From assembly GCA_025941565.1 (NCBI GenBank), contig JAPCYN010000039.1, positions 1 to 33,751 on the forward strand: a stretch of 33,751 nucleotides of DNA, written 5' to 3'. Below the pieces are notes generated by a model. The model did no database searches. It saw only the letters and a program-made list of their open reading frames with translations, and was not told the DNA's origin. The translations under genes and the position numbers were made by a program. Of the stretch, positions 25,566 to 33,751 are shown one piece after another. The DNA is from Legionella sp. 515359 (GTDB lineage: Bacteria; Pseudomonadota; Gammaproteobacteria; Legionellales; Legionellaceae). Position 1 is the stretch's first letter; every line of letters starts with the position of its first letter.

Positions 25566-27532
25566 CTGACAAACGGCCCGATCCCAATGCATTATTACAA
25601 CAGGTAATCGAAGAAGAACAACAAAAACAGCGCGGCAAACTCAAAATTTACCTCGGTGCAGCACCTGGCGTAGGAAAAACTCATTCCATGCTTCATGAGG
25701 CAATGGAAGAACAAGCTAAAGGGTTGGACATAGTAGTAGGCATTGTCGAATCTCATGGACGAATTGAAATTGAGGAAATACTTAAAAACTTCGTACTTTT
25801 GCCTAAAGTAACGATTGATTATCACGGTAAAAAATTACAGGAATTTGATCTGGATGCTGCCTTGAAAAGGAATCCTGGCTTAATTCTCATGGATGAAATG
25901 GCCCATACCAATGTTAGTGGCGTACGGCATAAAAAACGCTGGCAAGACATTAAAGAACTGCTGGATCGCGGTATTGATGTATATACCACCCTCAATGTTC
26001 AGCACATAGAAAGTCTCAATGATGATGTCTCACAAATCATTCATGCGCCTGTTCAAGAAACAATTCCGGACGCAATGATAGAAAGGGCGAATACTATTGA
26101 ATTAGTCGACTTAGCCCCGGAAGATTTATTAAAGCGTCTTTCTGAAGGGAAGGTCTATCTTCCCAAACAAGCCCAACTCGCGGCCGAGTTTTATTTTCGT
26201 AAAGGCAATTTAATGGCCTTACGCGAATTGGCATTGCGTACACTGGCAAAACGAGTGAGTACGCAGGTGCTTTTATACAGGCAAGGTCAAGGTATTAAAC
26301 ATATCTGGCCCGTAATGGAAAAAATACTCGTTTGCGTTGGGCCTGGTGCGGAATCACATAAATTGATTCGAGCAGCCAAAAGAATGGCTACCAGTTTGCA
26401 AGCAGATTGGATTGCAGTATATGTAGATTCTACGCGAACCCAATTATCCAGAACGCAACGCAATCAAGCCATAAAAAATTTATTTTTTGCCGAGCAGCTG
26501 GGGGCTGAAACTCATATTTTAAGCGGCTATGATCTTGTCAAAGAAATTATTAATTATTCCCGTGAACAAAACGTCACCCTGATCATGATCTGCAAACAGA
26601 TTCGTAATCGCTGGAGAAATTTTTTCTTTCATAGTCTTGCAGATGAAATTTTGCGCTATAGTGGCGAAATTGATGTATATACAATGACCGAAGGATCAAA
26701 GAAATCACAAAAAAAATCTCCTGCCAAACCCATGACGCCCTGGTTCTATTACTTTTTATCAACGAGTATCGTCGCAGTCACAACACTCATTAATTATTTA
26801 ATTGATCCTTTAGTCAATGATACGAGTTTAACCCTGACTTACTTAATAGGAATGACGTGTATTGCTCTATTAGGACGCGCAGGTCCTGCAATTTCAGGAA
26901 TTTTTCTTAGTATTTTTGCGTATAATTATTTCTTTATCCCCCCTTATTACAGTTTTTTCATTATAAAATCAGATTATTTTTTTACTCTGGTTATGATGCT
27001 CATTATGGCATTAATTATTTGCCAACTCACTTTAGTTACTCGCCGCCAATCAGAAATTGCACGCCTTGCAGAATACCAGACTTCAGCCTTATACACTTTA
27101 AGTCGAAGATTATCCAGAACACGTGGAATAGTCCGATTGCTTCGCACTGGGGTCAATTATATTTCAGACATTTTTCACTGTGAGATCATCGCTCTATTAC
27201 CAAAAAATGGGCATCTCGTGGTTCGTGCAAGAGCAAAATCACATCAAGACTTGGATGAAAAGGAATACAGTATTGCTCAGTGGGTATTCGAGCTAGGACA
27301 AAAAGCAGGATGGGGAACTGATACGCTCTCGTTTTCTAACGCACTGTTTATTCCGTTGCTCGGTGCACGAGGCACTATGGGGGTTTTAAGAGTACAACCT
27401 TCTAAAAATAACGATTTCACAACACCTGAAAAAATACAGCTTTTGGAATCTTGTGCCAATCAAATTGCATTGGCTTTAGAGGTAGACAATTTGCAAGAGG
27501 AACAAAATAAATCAAATAATCCCTCAACATGA
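25562..27532 (+). CDS. kdpD: Truncated KdpD sensor lacking the histidine kinase domain
   Basis: A 656-aa protein, compared with about 890 in E. coli. Present in order: the N-terminal KdpD domain with Walker A GAAPGVGKT (32-40) and the block DEMAHTNVSGVRHKKRWQDI; a universal-stress-like domain (about 250-375); four membrane helices (about 393-495); and a GAF-like domain (about 515-645). It then stops at EEQNKSNNPST, where the dimerisation and ATPase domains would begin. No H-box or N-box follows, and the next 180 bp hold only a repeat before pntA. No kdpE gene is in the window. The frame is clean, so this looks like an evolved short form. It may act on the pump itself or with another kinase. 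Confidence 0.88.
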   Translation: MTDKRPDPNALLQQVIEEEQQKQRGKLKIYLGAAPGVGKTHSMLHEAMEEQAKGLDIVVGIVESHGRIEIEEILKNFVLLPKVTIDYHGKKLQEFDLDAALKRNPGLILMDEMAHTNVSGVRHKKRWQDIKELLDRGIDVYTTLNVQHIESLNDDVSQIIHAPVQETIPDAMIERANTIELVDLAPEDLLKRLSEGKVYLPKQAQLAAEFYFRKGNLMALRELALRTLAKRVSTQVLLYRQGQGIKHIWPVMEKILVCVGPGAESHKLIRAAKRMATSLQADWIAVYVDSTRTQLSRTQRNQAIKNLFFAEQLGAETHILSGYDLVKEIINYSREQNVTLIMICKQIRNRWRNFFFHSLADEILRYSGEIDVYTMTEGSKKSQKKSPAKPMTPWFYYFLSTSIVAVTTLINYLIDPLVNDTSLTLTYLIGMTCIALLGRAGPAISGIFLSIFAYNYFFIPPYYSFFIIKSDYFFTLVMMLIMALIICQLTLVTRRQSEIARLAEYQTSALYTLSRRLSRTRGIVRLLRTGVNYISDIFHCEIIALLPKNGHLVVRARAKSHQDLDEKEYSIAQWVFELGQKAGWGTDTLSFSNALFIPLLGARGTMGVLRVQPSKNNDFTTPEKIQLLESCANQIALALEVDNLQEEQNKSNNPST

Positions 27533-27553
27533 GTCACAGTATAAAGAGTTATT

Positions 27554-27630
27554 ATTGTAACCTGGGTAAACCCGTGTTTTACTGAGTATGAATTTCCGGG
27601 CTTCGTCACGCTGTACCCAGTATCTACAAT
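27554..27630. repeat. GTAACCTGGGT-type palindrome between kdpD and pntA
   Basis: A 77-bp imperfect palindrome: ATTGTAACCTGGGTA near 27554-27568 pairs with TACCCAGTATCTACAAT at 27614-27630, and the interior contains CCGGGCTTCG. It is the same family as 20336-20372 and 31229-31313. It lies just after the kdp operon and could mark its transcript end. Confidence 0.55.
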
Positions 27631-27710
27631 TTCGCGATACTCATATTCCTCTGGAAAATCAGTCTAATTTACAATAGGATAAAGAATATTTAGGTAAAAA
27701 GGATTTACCC

Positions 27711-28841
27711 ATGATGATCGCAACCTTACTGGCGCCAGGCAATGAAACCCGGGTAGCCATTACTCCTAATTCAGCCAAGCACTTTATCAAATCAGGTTTT
27801 GAAGTCGCTATAGAAAAAAATGCAGGACTTGCGGCAAGTTTCAGAGATCAAGATTATGAACACGTTGGCGTACAGATTCGTGATAAAAAAAGCATTTTGG
27901 AAAAAGCCAATATTCTTCTTTGTATTAATGAACCAGCTCCCAAAGAATTGGAAGGTTTATCGCAAGGAGCCTTGGTAATCGGTCACATCGATAATGATCC
28001 AGAAAGCAAATTGCTCACCTGGTGCAAGGAAAAACAAATTACGCTGTTATCAATGAACCTTATACCGCGCATCAGTCGCGCCCAAAGCATGGACAGCCTC
28101 TCTTCACAAGCAAACTTAGCAGGTTATAGGGCTGTTTTAGAGGCATGTACCCAATTCCATCGAGCCATTCCTATGATGATGACCGCTGCAGGGATGATTC
28201 AGCCTGCTAAAGTACTCGTTCTTGGTGCCGGGGTTGCAGGTCTACAGGCAATAGCAACCGCCAAACGCTTAGGTGCTGTAGTTTATGCATTCGATGTTCG
28301 GCGTGCCGCAAAAGAACAAGTTGAAAGCTTAGGGGCAGAATTTATTGAAGTAAGCCAGGATCAAGACAGTGAAACCAAAGGAGGCTACGCTTCGGAAGTC
28401 AGCGAAGAATATAAAAAACTACAGGCAGAACTTATTGATCAGTATGCCAGATTAGCAGATATCGTCATTTCTACAGCCTTAATCCCCGGTAGAAAAGCGC
28501 CTGTCTTATTGTATAAAAAAACCATAGAACAAATGAAACCCGGATCGGTTGTTGTGGATCTTGCGACTGCCCGAGGTGGAAATTGTGAAGTCAGCGTTCA
28601 TGATAAAACCACCAAACATGGGGAAGTAACCATCATCGGTTTAAGCAACCTGGCAGGACTAGTTCCCGCTACCGCGAGTGAACTTTATGCCAATAATCTG
28701 GTACATCTTATTAATCTCTTAGCCCCCACTCCCCCGGAAATCACATTAAACCCCAGTGATGAAATTATTCAACAAGCGGTGCTTTGTCATCAAAATCAAT
28801 ATCTACCGTTTCAGGTAAAACAGGAGGCACAAAATGCATGA
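27711..28841 (+). CDS. pntAA: NAD(P) transhydrogenase subunit alpha, part 1
   Basis: The NAD(H)-binding domain I of proton-translocating transhydrogenase, which reduces NADP+ with NADH using the proton gradient. The 376-aa protein has the RQD loop ([20 protein letters not shown], residues 123-142) and the nucleotide-binding GAGVAG (172-177). E. coli fuses this to the membrane part; here, as in Rhodospirillum rubrum, the alpha subunit is split. AAGGA sits 7 nt before ATG 27711. The stop overlaps the next gene by 8 bp. It supplies NADPH for biosynthesis and redox defence. Confidence 0.95.
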   Translation: MMIATLLAPGNETRVAITPNSAKHFIKSGFEVAIEKNAGLAASFRDQDYEHVGVQIRDKKSILEKANILLCINEPAPKELEGLSQGALVIGHIDNDPESKLLTWCKEKQITLLSMNLIPRISRAQSMDSLSSQANLAGYRAVLEACTQFHRAIPMMMTAAGMIQPAKVLVLGAGVAGLQAIATAKRLGAVVYAFDVRRAAKEQVESLGAEFIEVSQDQDSETKGGYASEVSEEYKKLQAELIDQYARLADIVISTALIPGRKAPVLLYKKTIEQMKPGSVVVDLATARGGNCEVSVHDKTTKHGEVTIIGLSNLAGLVPATASELYANNLVHLINLLAPTPPEITLNPSDEIIQQAVLCHQNQYLPFQVKQEAQNA

Positions 28842-29130
28842 GATTAACACCCTGGCCAATCCATACATTACCATACTCACCATTTTCGTTTTGGCCTGCT
28901 TCGTCGGATATTATGTAGTATGGAAGGTCACTCCTGCCTTACATACTCCATTAATGTCTGTTACCAATGCGATATCCAGTATTATTGTTTTAGGGGCACT
29001 TATTGCTGCTGGAAGTCAGTTAACAGGAGAAATCACCTGGATCGGTGGTTTAGCAATATTTATTACCTCAATTAATATTTTTGGTGGATTTGTTGTGACC
29101 CAACGTATGTTGCGTATGTATAAAAAATAG
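28834..29130 (+). CDS. pntAB: NAD(P) transhydrogenase subunit alpha, part 2
   Basis: The short membrane part of the split alpha subunit: 98 aa with three hydrophobic helices (about residues 10-30, 38-58 and 62-84) and the family ending [14 protein letters not shown]. It forms the proton channel together with the membrane half of PntB. AGGAGG lies ahead of the start inside the 3' end of pntAA, so the two are coupled. A gap of 154 bp follows before pntB. Confidence 0.94.
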   Translation: MHEINTLANPYITILTIFVLACFVGYYVVWKVTPALHTPLMSVTNAISSIIVLGALIAAGSQLTGEITWIGGLAIFITSINIFGGFVVTQRMLRMYKK

Positions 29131-29284
29131 GTAATAGCTCATGAAAACGTGTCAACTAAGAAATATATCCAGCGTACCGACCGGAAGTTTTGAAAAACCC
29201 GGATTTCAGATACGACTTCTTAAACTTGGCCCAAATAGAGCATTACAAAAATAATACAGTTACAAAAATTAAGGATGATTTCTC

Positions 29285-30682
29285 ATGACAACCCTGGTTC
29301 CTTTATTTTATCTATTATCTGCTGTGTGTTTTATACTGGCACTAAAAGGTCTAGCCAGCCCAGCGTCTGCAAGGAGAGGTAATCTGTTAGGAATTGCAGG
29401 TATGATTCTTGCGGTAGGTTCGACCTTGATGATGCCAACAACATACCATCAACCTTTGCTCATAAGTCTAATGATTGCAGGGGGTATCATCGGAACTTAT
29501 ATTGCCTACACAATTAATATGACTGCTATTCCACAACTTGTTGCGGCATTCCACTCATTAGTCGGGATGGCAGCAGTTCTGGTTGCTTTCTGCGCCTTTT
29601 TATCCCCTGCTTCGTTTCACATTGGTGTCCCGGGAGCAATTGCTAAAGCAAGCCTTATTGAAATGAGCCTTGGTTTAATTATAGGGGCGATCACTTTTTC
29701 AGGTTCAATCATCGCTTTTCTTAAATTGCAAGGCATTATGTCGGGAAAACCCATCAAACTCATAGGCCATAATGCAATTAATCTGATTACGGCATTAGCC
29801 ATCCTTATTTTATTAGTCTTGTTTTTCATTAACCAGACACTTACCCTTTTTAGTGTCATGGCCGGGTTAGCTTTTTTAATTGGGGTTTTGCTCATTATCC
29901 CTATTGGTGGTGCGGACATGCCAGTAGTCATATCGATGCTTAACTCATACTCAGGATGGGCAGCAGCAGGTATTGGATTTACACTCAGCAACCATTTACT
30001 TGTTATTACAGGGGCTCTCGTGGGTGCTAGTGGAGCCATTCTAAGTTATATCATGTGTGTTGGGATGAACCGTTCCATTTTTAATGTAATTTTTGGCGGC
30101 ATCCAGTCATCAGCAGCGAATGCACAAGCTCATGCAACCAATGAATCACGAACAGTACGACAAGGTAATGGCGAAGATGCCGCGTTTCTTTTAAGTAATG
30201 CGAAAGATGTAATCATTATTCCTGGATATGGCATGGCAGTGGCGCATGCGCAACATGCAGTCAAAGAATTGGTTGATGCGCTAGAACATCGCAATATCAA
30301 AGTTCGCTTTGCAATTCATCCTGTTGCCGGTCGAATGCCAGGTCATATGAACGTGTTACTCGCAGAAGCTAATATTCCATATGACCGAGTTTTTGAACAA
30401 AGTGAAATTAACCGTGATTTTGCAAGCTGTGACGTGGCTTATGTAATTGGGGCAAACGATATAACGAATCCTGCAGCAAAAACTGATCCCAGTTCACCCA
30501 TTTATGGTATGCCTGTTTTGGAAGTAGAAAAAGCGAAAAATGTATTGTTTGTGAAACGAAGTTTGGCACCGGGTTATGCTGGAGTAGAAAATGATTTATT
30601 TTACCATGATAATACCTATATGCTTTTTGGCGATGCAAAAGCAATGACCGAATCAATTGCTAAGGCTTTGGAAGCATTGTGA
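29285..30682 (+). CDS. pntB: NAD(P) transhydrogenase subunit beta
   Basis: The beta subunit, 465 aa. The first 260 residues hold about nine membrane helices and include the characteristic [20 protein letters not shown]. The NADP(H)-binding domain III follows: [10 protein letters not shown], then [18 protein letters not shown] and [20 protein letters not shown], ending in the lid [20 protein letters not shown] lies 8 nt before the ATG. It is the third gene of the pnt operon. The 154-bp spacer before it is unusually long for the operon, but I found no terminator there. Confidence 0.96.
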   Translation: MTTLVPLFYLLSAVCFILALKGLASPASARRGNLLGIAGMILAVGSTLMMPTTYHQPLLISLMIAGGIIGTYIAYTINMTAIPQLVAAFHSLVGMAAVLVAFCAFLSPASFHIGVPGAIAKASLIEMSLGLIIGAITFSGSIIAFLKLQGIMSGKPIKLIGHNAINLITALAILILLVLFFINQTLTLFSVMAGLAFLIGVLLIIPIGGADMPVVISMLNSYSGWAAAGIGFTLSNHLLVITGALVGASGAILSYIMCVGMNRSIFNVIFGGIQSSAANAQAHATNESRTVRQGNGEDAAFLLSNAKDVIIIPGYGMAVAHAQHAVKELVDALEHRNIKVRFAIHPVAGRMPGHMNVLLAEANIPYDRVFEQSEINRDFASCDVAYVIGANDITNPAAKTDPSSPIYGMPVLEVEKAKNVLFVKRSLAPGYAGVENDLFYHDNTYMLFGDAKAMTESIAKALEAL

Positions 30683-30702
30683 TTCTAAATAGAAAAACAC
30701 AG

Positions 30703-30726
30703 AGACCCGGAGAATTCCCCGGGTTT
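30703..30726 (+). terminator. Terminator after pntB
   Basis: An 8-bp stem AGACCCGG/CCGGGTTT (one G-T pair), with an 8-nt loop AGAATTCC, 20 bp after the pntB stop. The T-run is short (TTTATT). Confidence 0.55.
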
Positions 30727-30838
30727 ATTCCAGGCGTTGCCAACCCACAATGTTACAATCCAGCATATGAATATTAATTTGCCATACATACGAAATAAAT
30801 GTATCTTAGCTCAGTTATTATCATTATGGAGTTATATA

Positions 30839-31222
30839 ATGTTACGAAAATTTGGACTTGGCTTATTATGTATTGCCGCATCTCTAAGTACAAGCGCATA
30901 TTCTATGGAGAGTCATTTACTCCAACGAGGAGTCACTATTGAATATGAATTACCCAGTAATGATCCTCAAATATTTCTTAATTACCTATTCTGGCCAATA
31001 GAAGCCAATTGCAAAATCGCTACAGAAGATGAAGGCGATGAATTTTTAGTCGTAGCATTAGCTAAAAAAGGAAAAGTTAATGACGTCGGTCTGTCAGCAG
31101 GAGAGTCTTTACGAGTCACCGTTCATCCAGGTGAAAATCTGAAGATAAGTGCAGAATCTGGCGCAAAAGTTGAAATCACTAATTTAGGTCCACATACAGT
31201 AAAAGCAACATGTTCTACCTAA
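30839..31222 (+). CDS. Small secreted hypothetical protein
   Basis: From ATG 30839 (GGAG 8 nt upstream) the product is 127 aa and begins MLRKFGLGLLCIAASLSTSA, a type I signal peptide cleaved near AYS. A longer in-frame start at 30737 would place 34 residues ahead of the signal and has no ribosome-binding site. The mature domain is about 100 residues, mostly beta in appearance (TIEYELPSN, EFLVVALAKKGKVNDVGLSA, SLRVTVHPGENLKISAE), with two cysteines. I do not recognise the family. It ends just before a palindromic repeat shared with the convergent prfC. Confidence 0.68.
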   Translation: MLRKFGLGLLCIAASLSTSAYSMESHLLQRGVTIEYELPSNDPQIFLNYLFWPIEANCKIATEDEGDEFLVVALAKKGKVNDVGLSAGESLRVTVHPGENLKISAESGAKVEITNLGPHTVKATCST

Positions 31223-31228
31223 TTTTTT

Positions 31229-31313
31229 AATTGTAGCCTGGGTGAAGCGCAGCAAACTCGGGGTAGTACAAAATCCCCGGGTTACAGGCTTCGCCTTCGT
31301 CCGGGCTACAATT
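31229..31313. repeat. GTAGCCTGGGT-type palindrome, 85 bp
   Basis: AATTGTAGCCTGG (31229-31241) pairs with CCGGGCTACAATT (31301-31313) with one G-T pair. A second inner hairpin, CTCGGGGT...ATCCCCGGG, sits between. It lies between the stops of the small secreted protein (+) and prfC (-), where it can end both transcripts. Confidence 0.65.
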
Positions 31314-31317
31314 ATCT

Positions 31318-32898
31318 CTAATGTTCTCTCGTCGCATGAAATTGAATTTTCGGATATCGCTCTTCAGCCATTGTTAAATTAACACGCGTTGGAGCAAGAT
31401 ACATCAAAGCATCGCTTCCATCCAAAGCCAAATAGTCATGCGCTTTGGTTCGAAACTCACTCATCGCCTTATCATCATCGGAATACACCCAACGGGCACA
31501 AGCGACACTCACTGTTTCATAAATACAATCTACTTTATATTCATGTTTTAAACGATGAGCGACTACATCAAACTGTAAAACACCAACCGCGCCCAAGATT
31601 AATTGATTGCTATTTAATGGTCGAAATACCTGTGTTGCTCCTTCCTCAGATAATTCAATTAAACCTTTTAATAAAGCTTTACTCTTTAATGGATCCTTTA
31701 AACGTACCAATCGAAACAGCTCGGGAGCAAAGTTGGGAATACCTGTGAACTTTAATTGCTCGCCTTGAGTAAAGGTATCACCTATTCGAATCGTTCCATG
31801 ATTATGTAAACCAATAATATCACCGGACAGAGCAACTTCTGTATGCGAACGGTCACCTGCCATAAAGGTCAAAGCGTTAGCAATTTGCACTTCTTTGCCA
31901 ATACGCAAATGATTGATTTTCATTCCTTTTCTGTACGCTCCAGAACAAATACGTAAAAAGGCAATTCGGTCCCTGTGTTTCGGATCCATATTGGCCTGGA
32001 TTTTAAACACAAACCCAGTAAAAGCATCTTCATCAGGAGAAACAATCCGCTCTTGAGTTGCTCGAGGTTGTGGTCCTGGAGCATAACGCACGTAATCATC
32101 CAGTAACTCTTTGATACCAAAATTATTGATTGCAGAACCAAAATAAACAGGTGTCATTTTCCCTGCTAAATAATCATCCAAATTAAATTCATGGGAGGCA
32201 CCCTTGACTAACTCAATTTCCTCACGTAATTCCTCAGCACTATCACCCAATATTTCGTCCAACTGTGGATTATCTAATCCTTTAATTTGCATCGCTTCTT
32301 GCTTTTGCGCATTCTTACCGGGCTGATATAAATAAACGGTATCTTCGTAGCGATGGTAAATACCTTTAAAACGCTTGCCCATACCCACAGGCCAGGTAAT
32401 TGGCGCACATTGAATACCTAAAACAGACTCAACCTCATCAAGCAGATCAATAGGTTCACGACCTTCACGATCCAGTTTGTTAATGAATGTCATAATTGGG
32501 GTATCACGCAAACGACATACTTCCATCAATTTAACCGTTCGTTCCTCGACCCCTTTCGCTACGTCAATAACCATCAGTGCGGAATCTACTGCAGTCAGAG
32601 TGCGGTACGTATCTTCAGAAAAGTCCTCATGACCTGGTGTATCCAGTAAGTTCATGACATGCTGATTATGGACAAACTGCATCACGGAGGTAGTAATCGA
32701 AATACCGCGCTCTTTTTCCATTTCCATCCAGTCTGAAGTCGCATGTCGATCTGCTTTACGCCCTTTAACCGTTCCTGCCAATTGAATTGCACCTCCGAAC
32801 AACAGCAACTTTTCAGTTACAGTGGTCTTACCCGCGTCAGGGTGAGAAATAATCGCGAAGGTTCGTCGTGTATTAAAATCCTGATAAAAATCGGACAT
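31318..32898 (-). CDS. prfC: Peptide chain release factor 3
   Basis: A translational GTPase that recycles RF1 and RF2 from the ribosome after termination. At 526 aa it is full length. The GTPase motifs are complete: G1 SHPDAGKT (18-25), switch region [15 protein letters not shown]3 DTPGHEDF, and G4 [10 protein letters not shown]. The C-terminal domains follow the RF3 pattern to the end ([16 protein letters not shown]). GAGAA lies 6 nt before the ATG. It is a single gene between repeats. Confidence 0.97.
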   Translation of the reverse strand: MSDFYQDFNTRRTFAIISHPDAGKTTVTEKLLLFGGAIQLAGTVKGRKADRHATSDWMEMEKERGISITTSVMQFVHNQHVMNLLDTPGHEDFSEDTYRTLTAVDSALMVIDVAKGVEERTVKLMEVCRLRDTPIMTFINKLDREGREPIDLLDEVESVLGIQCAPITWPVGMGKRFKGIYHRYEDTVYLYQPGKNAQKQEAMQIKGLDNPQLDEILGDSAEELREEIELVKGASHEFNLDDYLAGKMTPVYFGSAINNFGIKELLDDYVRYAPGPQPRATQERIVSPDEDAFTGFVFKIQANMDPKHRDRIAFLRICSGAYRKGMKINHLRIGKEVQIANALTFMAGDRSHTEVALSGDIIGLHNHGTIRIGDTFTQGEQLKFTGIPNFAPELFRLVRLKDPLKSKALLKGLIELSEEGATQVFRPLNSNQLILGAVGVLQFDVVAHRLKHEYKVDCIYETVSVACARWVYSDDDKAMSEFRTKAHDYLALDGSDALMYLAPTRVNLTMAEERYPKIQFHATREH

Positions 32899-33112
32899 GA
32901 AGTTCTCTAAATAAATATAAAATTATCGTATGGAGTGGATTTTAAGACATTCCTGAACAAATACAAGACGAAGCGATTGTTCTCAGGAAAAACAGTAGGC
33001 TAAGAACGATTGATTAAATAGTCTTTGCACCTTAAAAACGCTATGATTGAGAGCAAAAAAGTTAATCAAGCCACACTGAATACAAATATTGTATAGGAGA
33101 TAATTATTCATT

Positions 33113-33682
33113 ATGAAACGTTGCACTTGGGTTGGAACTGGAAAGCCTCATTACGAACAGTACCATGATACAGAATGGGGTATTCCTGTACATAATGATC
33201 AAAAGCACTTTGAAATGCTCCTGCTTGAAGGAGCGCAAGCAGGATTGAGTTGGGAAACAATACTCAAACGTCGTGAAGCATACCGCAAAGCATTCAAACA
33301 ATTTGATCCTAATGCGGTAGCAAAAATGACTGATGAAGAATTAGAAGCTCTACTGAATGATTCGGGCATTATTCGTAATCGCCTTAAAATTTTCTCCACT
33401 CGTAAGAATGCCTTGGTGTTTTTGAAAATTGTGCAAGAGTTCGGTTCCTTCGACAGCTATGTTTGGCAATTTGTAAATGGAAATCCTAAAATCAACCATC
33501 CTAAAAGTCTTCATGAAGTCCCTGCACACACACCCGAATCAGATGCTTTATCCAAAGATTTAAAAAAGCGAGGAATGAGTTTTATCGGGTCAACAATCAT
33601 GTATGCCTACATGCAAGCAGTGGGAATGGTCGATGATCATTTCGTTGATTGCTTTTGTAAAAAGCGGATAAATAGTCCCTAG
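33113..33682 (+). CDS. tag: DNA-3-methyladenine glycosylase I
   Basis: Excises 3-methyladenine from alkylated DNA. The 189-aa protein has the Tag zinc ligands Cys4 (KRCTW), His18 (YHDTEWG), His176 and Cys180 (DDHFVDC). It also has the catalytic-pocket Glu39 in LLLEGAQAGLSW, which begins the helical core. The E. coli protein is of similar length (187 aa). AGGAGA lies 12-13 nt before the ATG, a longer spacing than usual, and no better start is available. It is a monocistronic gene, divergent from prfC. Confidence 0.95.
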   Translation: MKRCTWVGTGKPHYEQYHDTEWGIPVHNDQKHFEMLLLEGAQAGLSWETILKRREAYRKAFKQFDPNAVAKMTDEELEALLNDSGIIRNRLKIFSTRKNALVFLKIVQEFGSFDSYVWQFVNGNPKINHPKSLHEVPAHTPESDALSKDLKKRGMSFIGSTIMYAYMQAVGMVDDHFVDCFCKKRINSP

Positions 33683-33711
33683 AGTAAAATATTCTGCAAA
33701 GTGAAACGCTT

Positions 33712-33745
33712 AACCTGGGTTCCGCTTCGGGCTGAGGAATCCTGA
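33712..33745. repeat. Degenerate CCTGGGT repeat at the window edge
   Basis: AACCTGGGTTCCGCTTCGGG begins 29 bp after the tag stop and resembles the left half of the other palindromes in this window. The right half is altered (CTGAGGAATCC), and the element may continue past the end of the window. Confidence 0.4.
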
Positions 33746-33751
33746 CATTTA

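Noticed and set aside
29617-30039. Minus-strand ORF of 140 codons opposite pntB
   Set aside because: It lies within a fully conserved pntB region; the length reflects codon bias of the membrane domain, not a gene.
1-33751. CRISPR array, prophage or defence island
   Set aside because: No regularly spaced direct repeats, and no integrase, capsid, transposase, restriction or Cas-like proteins were seen on either strand.

Overview
The window is AT-rich gammaproteobacterial chromosome. Gene content and style (PHA synthase, cytochrome c5-like protein, LicD protein, kdp without kdpE, three-gene pnt, RF3, Tag, many secreted hypotheticals, dispersed GTAGCCTGGGT-type palindromes) fit a member of the Legionellaceae. 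That assignment rests on recognition, not on a database search. I see no prophage, transposase, conjugation module, restriction or toxin system, or CRISPR array; the region reads as chromosome with a few accessory genes.

Layout. 1-374: a 301-bp non-coding element with 35-bp terminal inverted repeats and an 8-bp flanking direct repeat (MITE-like), containing a REP pair. 375-2165 (-): class I PHA synthase. 2351-2713 (+): c5-type cytochrome, facing the next gene across a bidirectional terminator. 2849-5904 (-): a shikimate-kinase-like/LuxR fusion protein, a family 4 uracil-DNA glycosylase, and an unrecognised 453-aa protein with a Glu-rich C-terminus. 6109-10388 (+): a LicD protein, an ABC-F protein and an MsbA-type ABC exporter. 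10494-13789 (-): a small hypothetical, then guanine deaminase and an MFS transporter in one tight operon. 14021-18103: a secreted hypothetical (+), then a DAACS symporter, a GH3/NagZ-like hexosaminidase and a small Cys-containing periplasmic protein (-). 18305-18392 (+): tRNA-Ser(GGA). 18548-20315 (+): a small outer-membrane protein, an 89-aa hypothetical and a secreted CAP-domain protein.

20513-20706 (+) holds a 6S RNA with its promoter and intrinsic terminator. It is followed at 20860-27532 by a potassium-uptake operon: an unnamed 31-aa membrane peptide, kdpF, kdpA, kdpB, kdpC, and a kdpD that stops before the histidine kinase domain, with no kdpE. Next come the three pnt genes for proton-translocating transhydrogenase (27711-30682), a small secreted protein, prfC (-) and tag (+).

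Functional themes are ion and proton energetics (kdp, pnt, cytochrome c), purine salvage (guanine deaminase with an MFS carrier), carbon storage (PhaC), DNA repair (UDG4, Tag) and envelope or secreted factors. The least ordinary items are the MITE-like element, the kinase-fold/LuxR regulator with an altered P-loop, the kinase-less KdpD without KdpE, the coupled small ORF before kdpF, and the 453-aa orphan protein.
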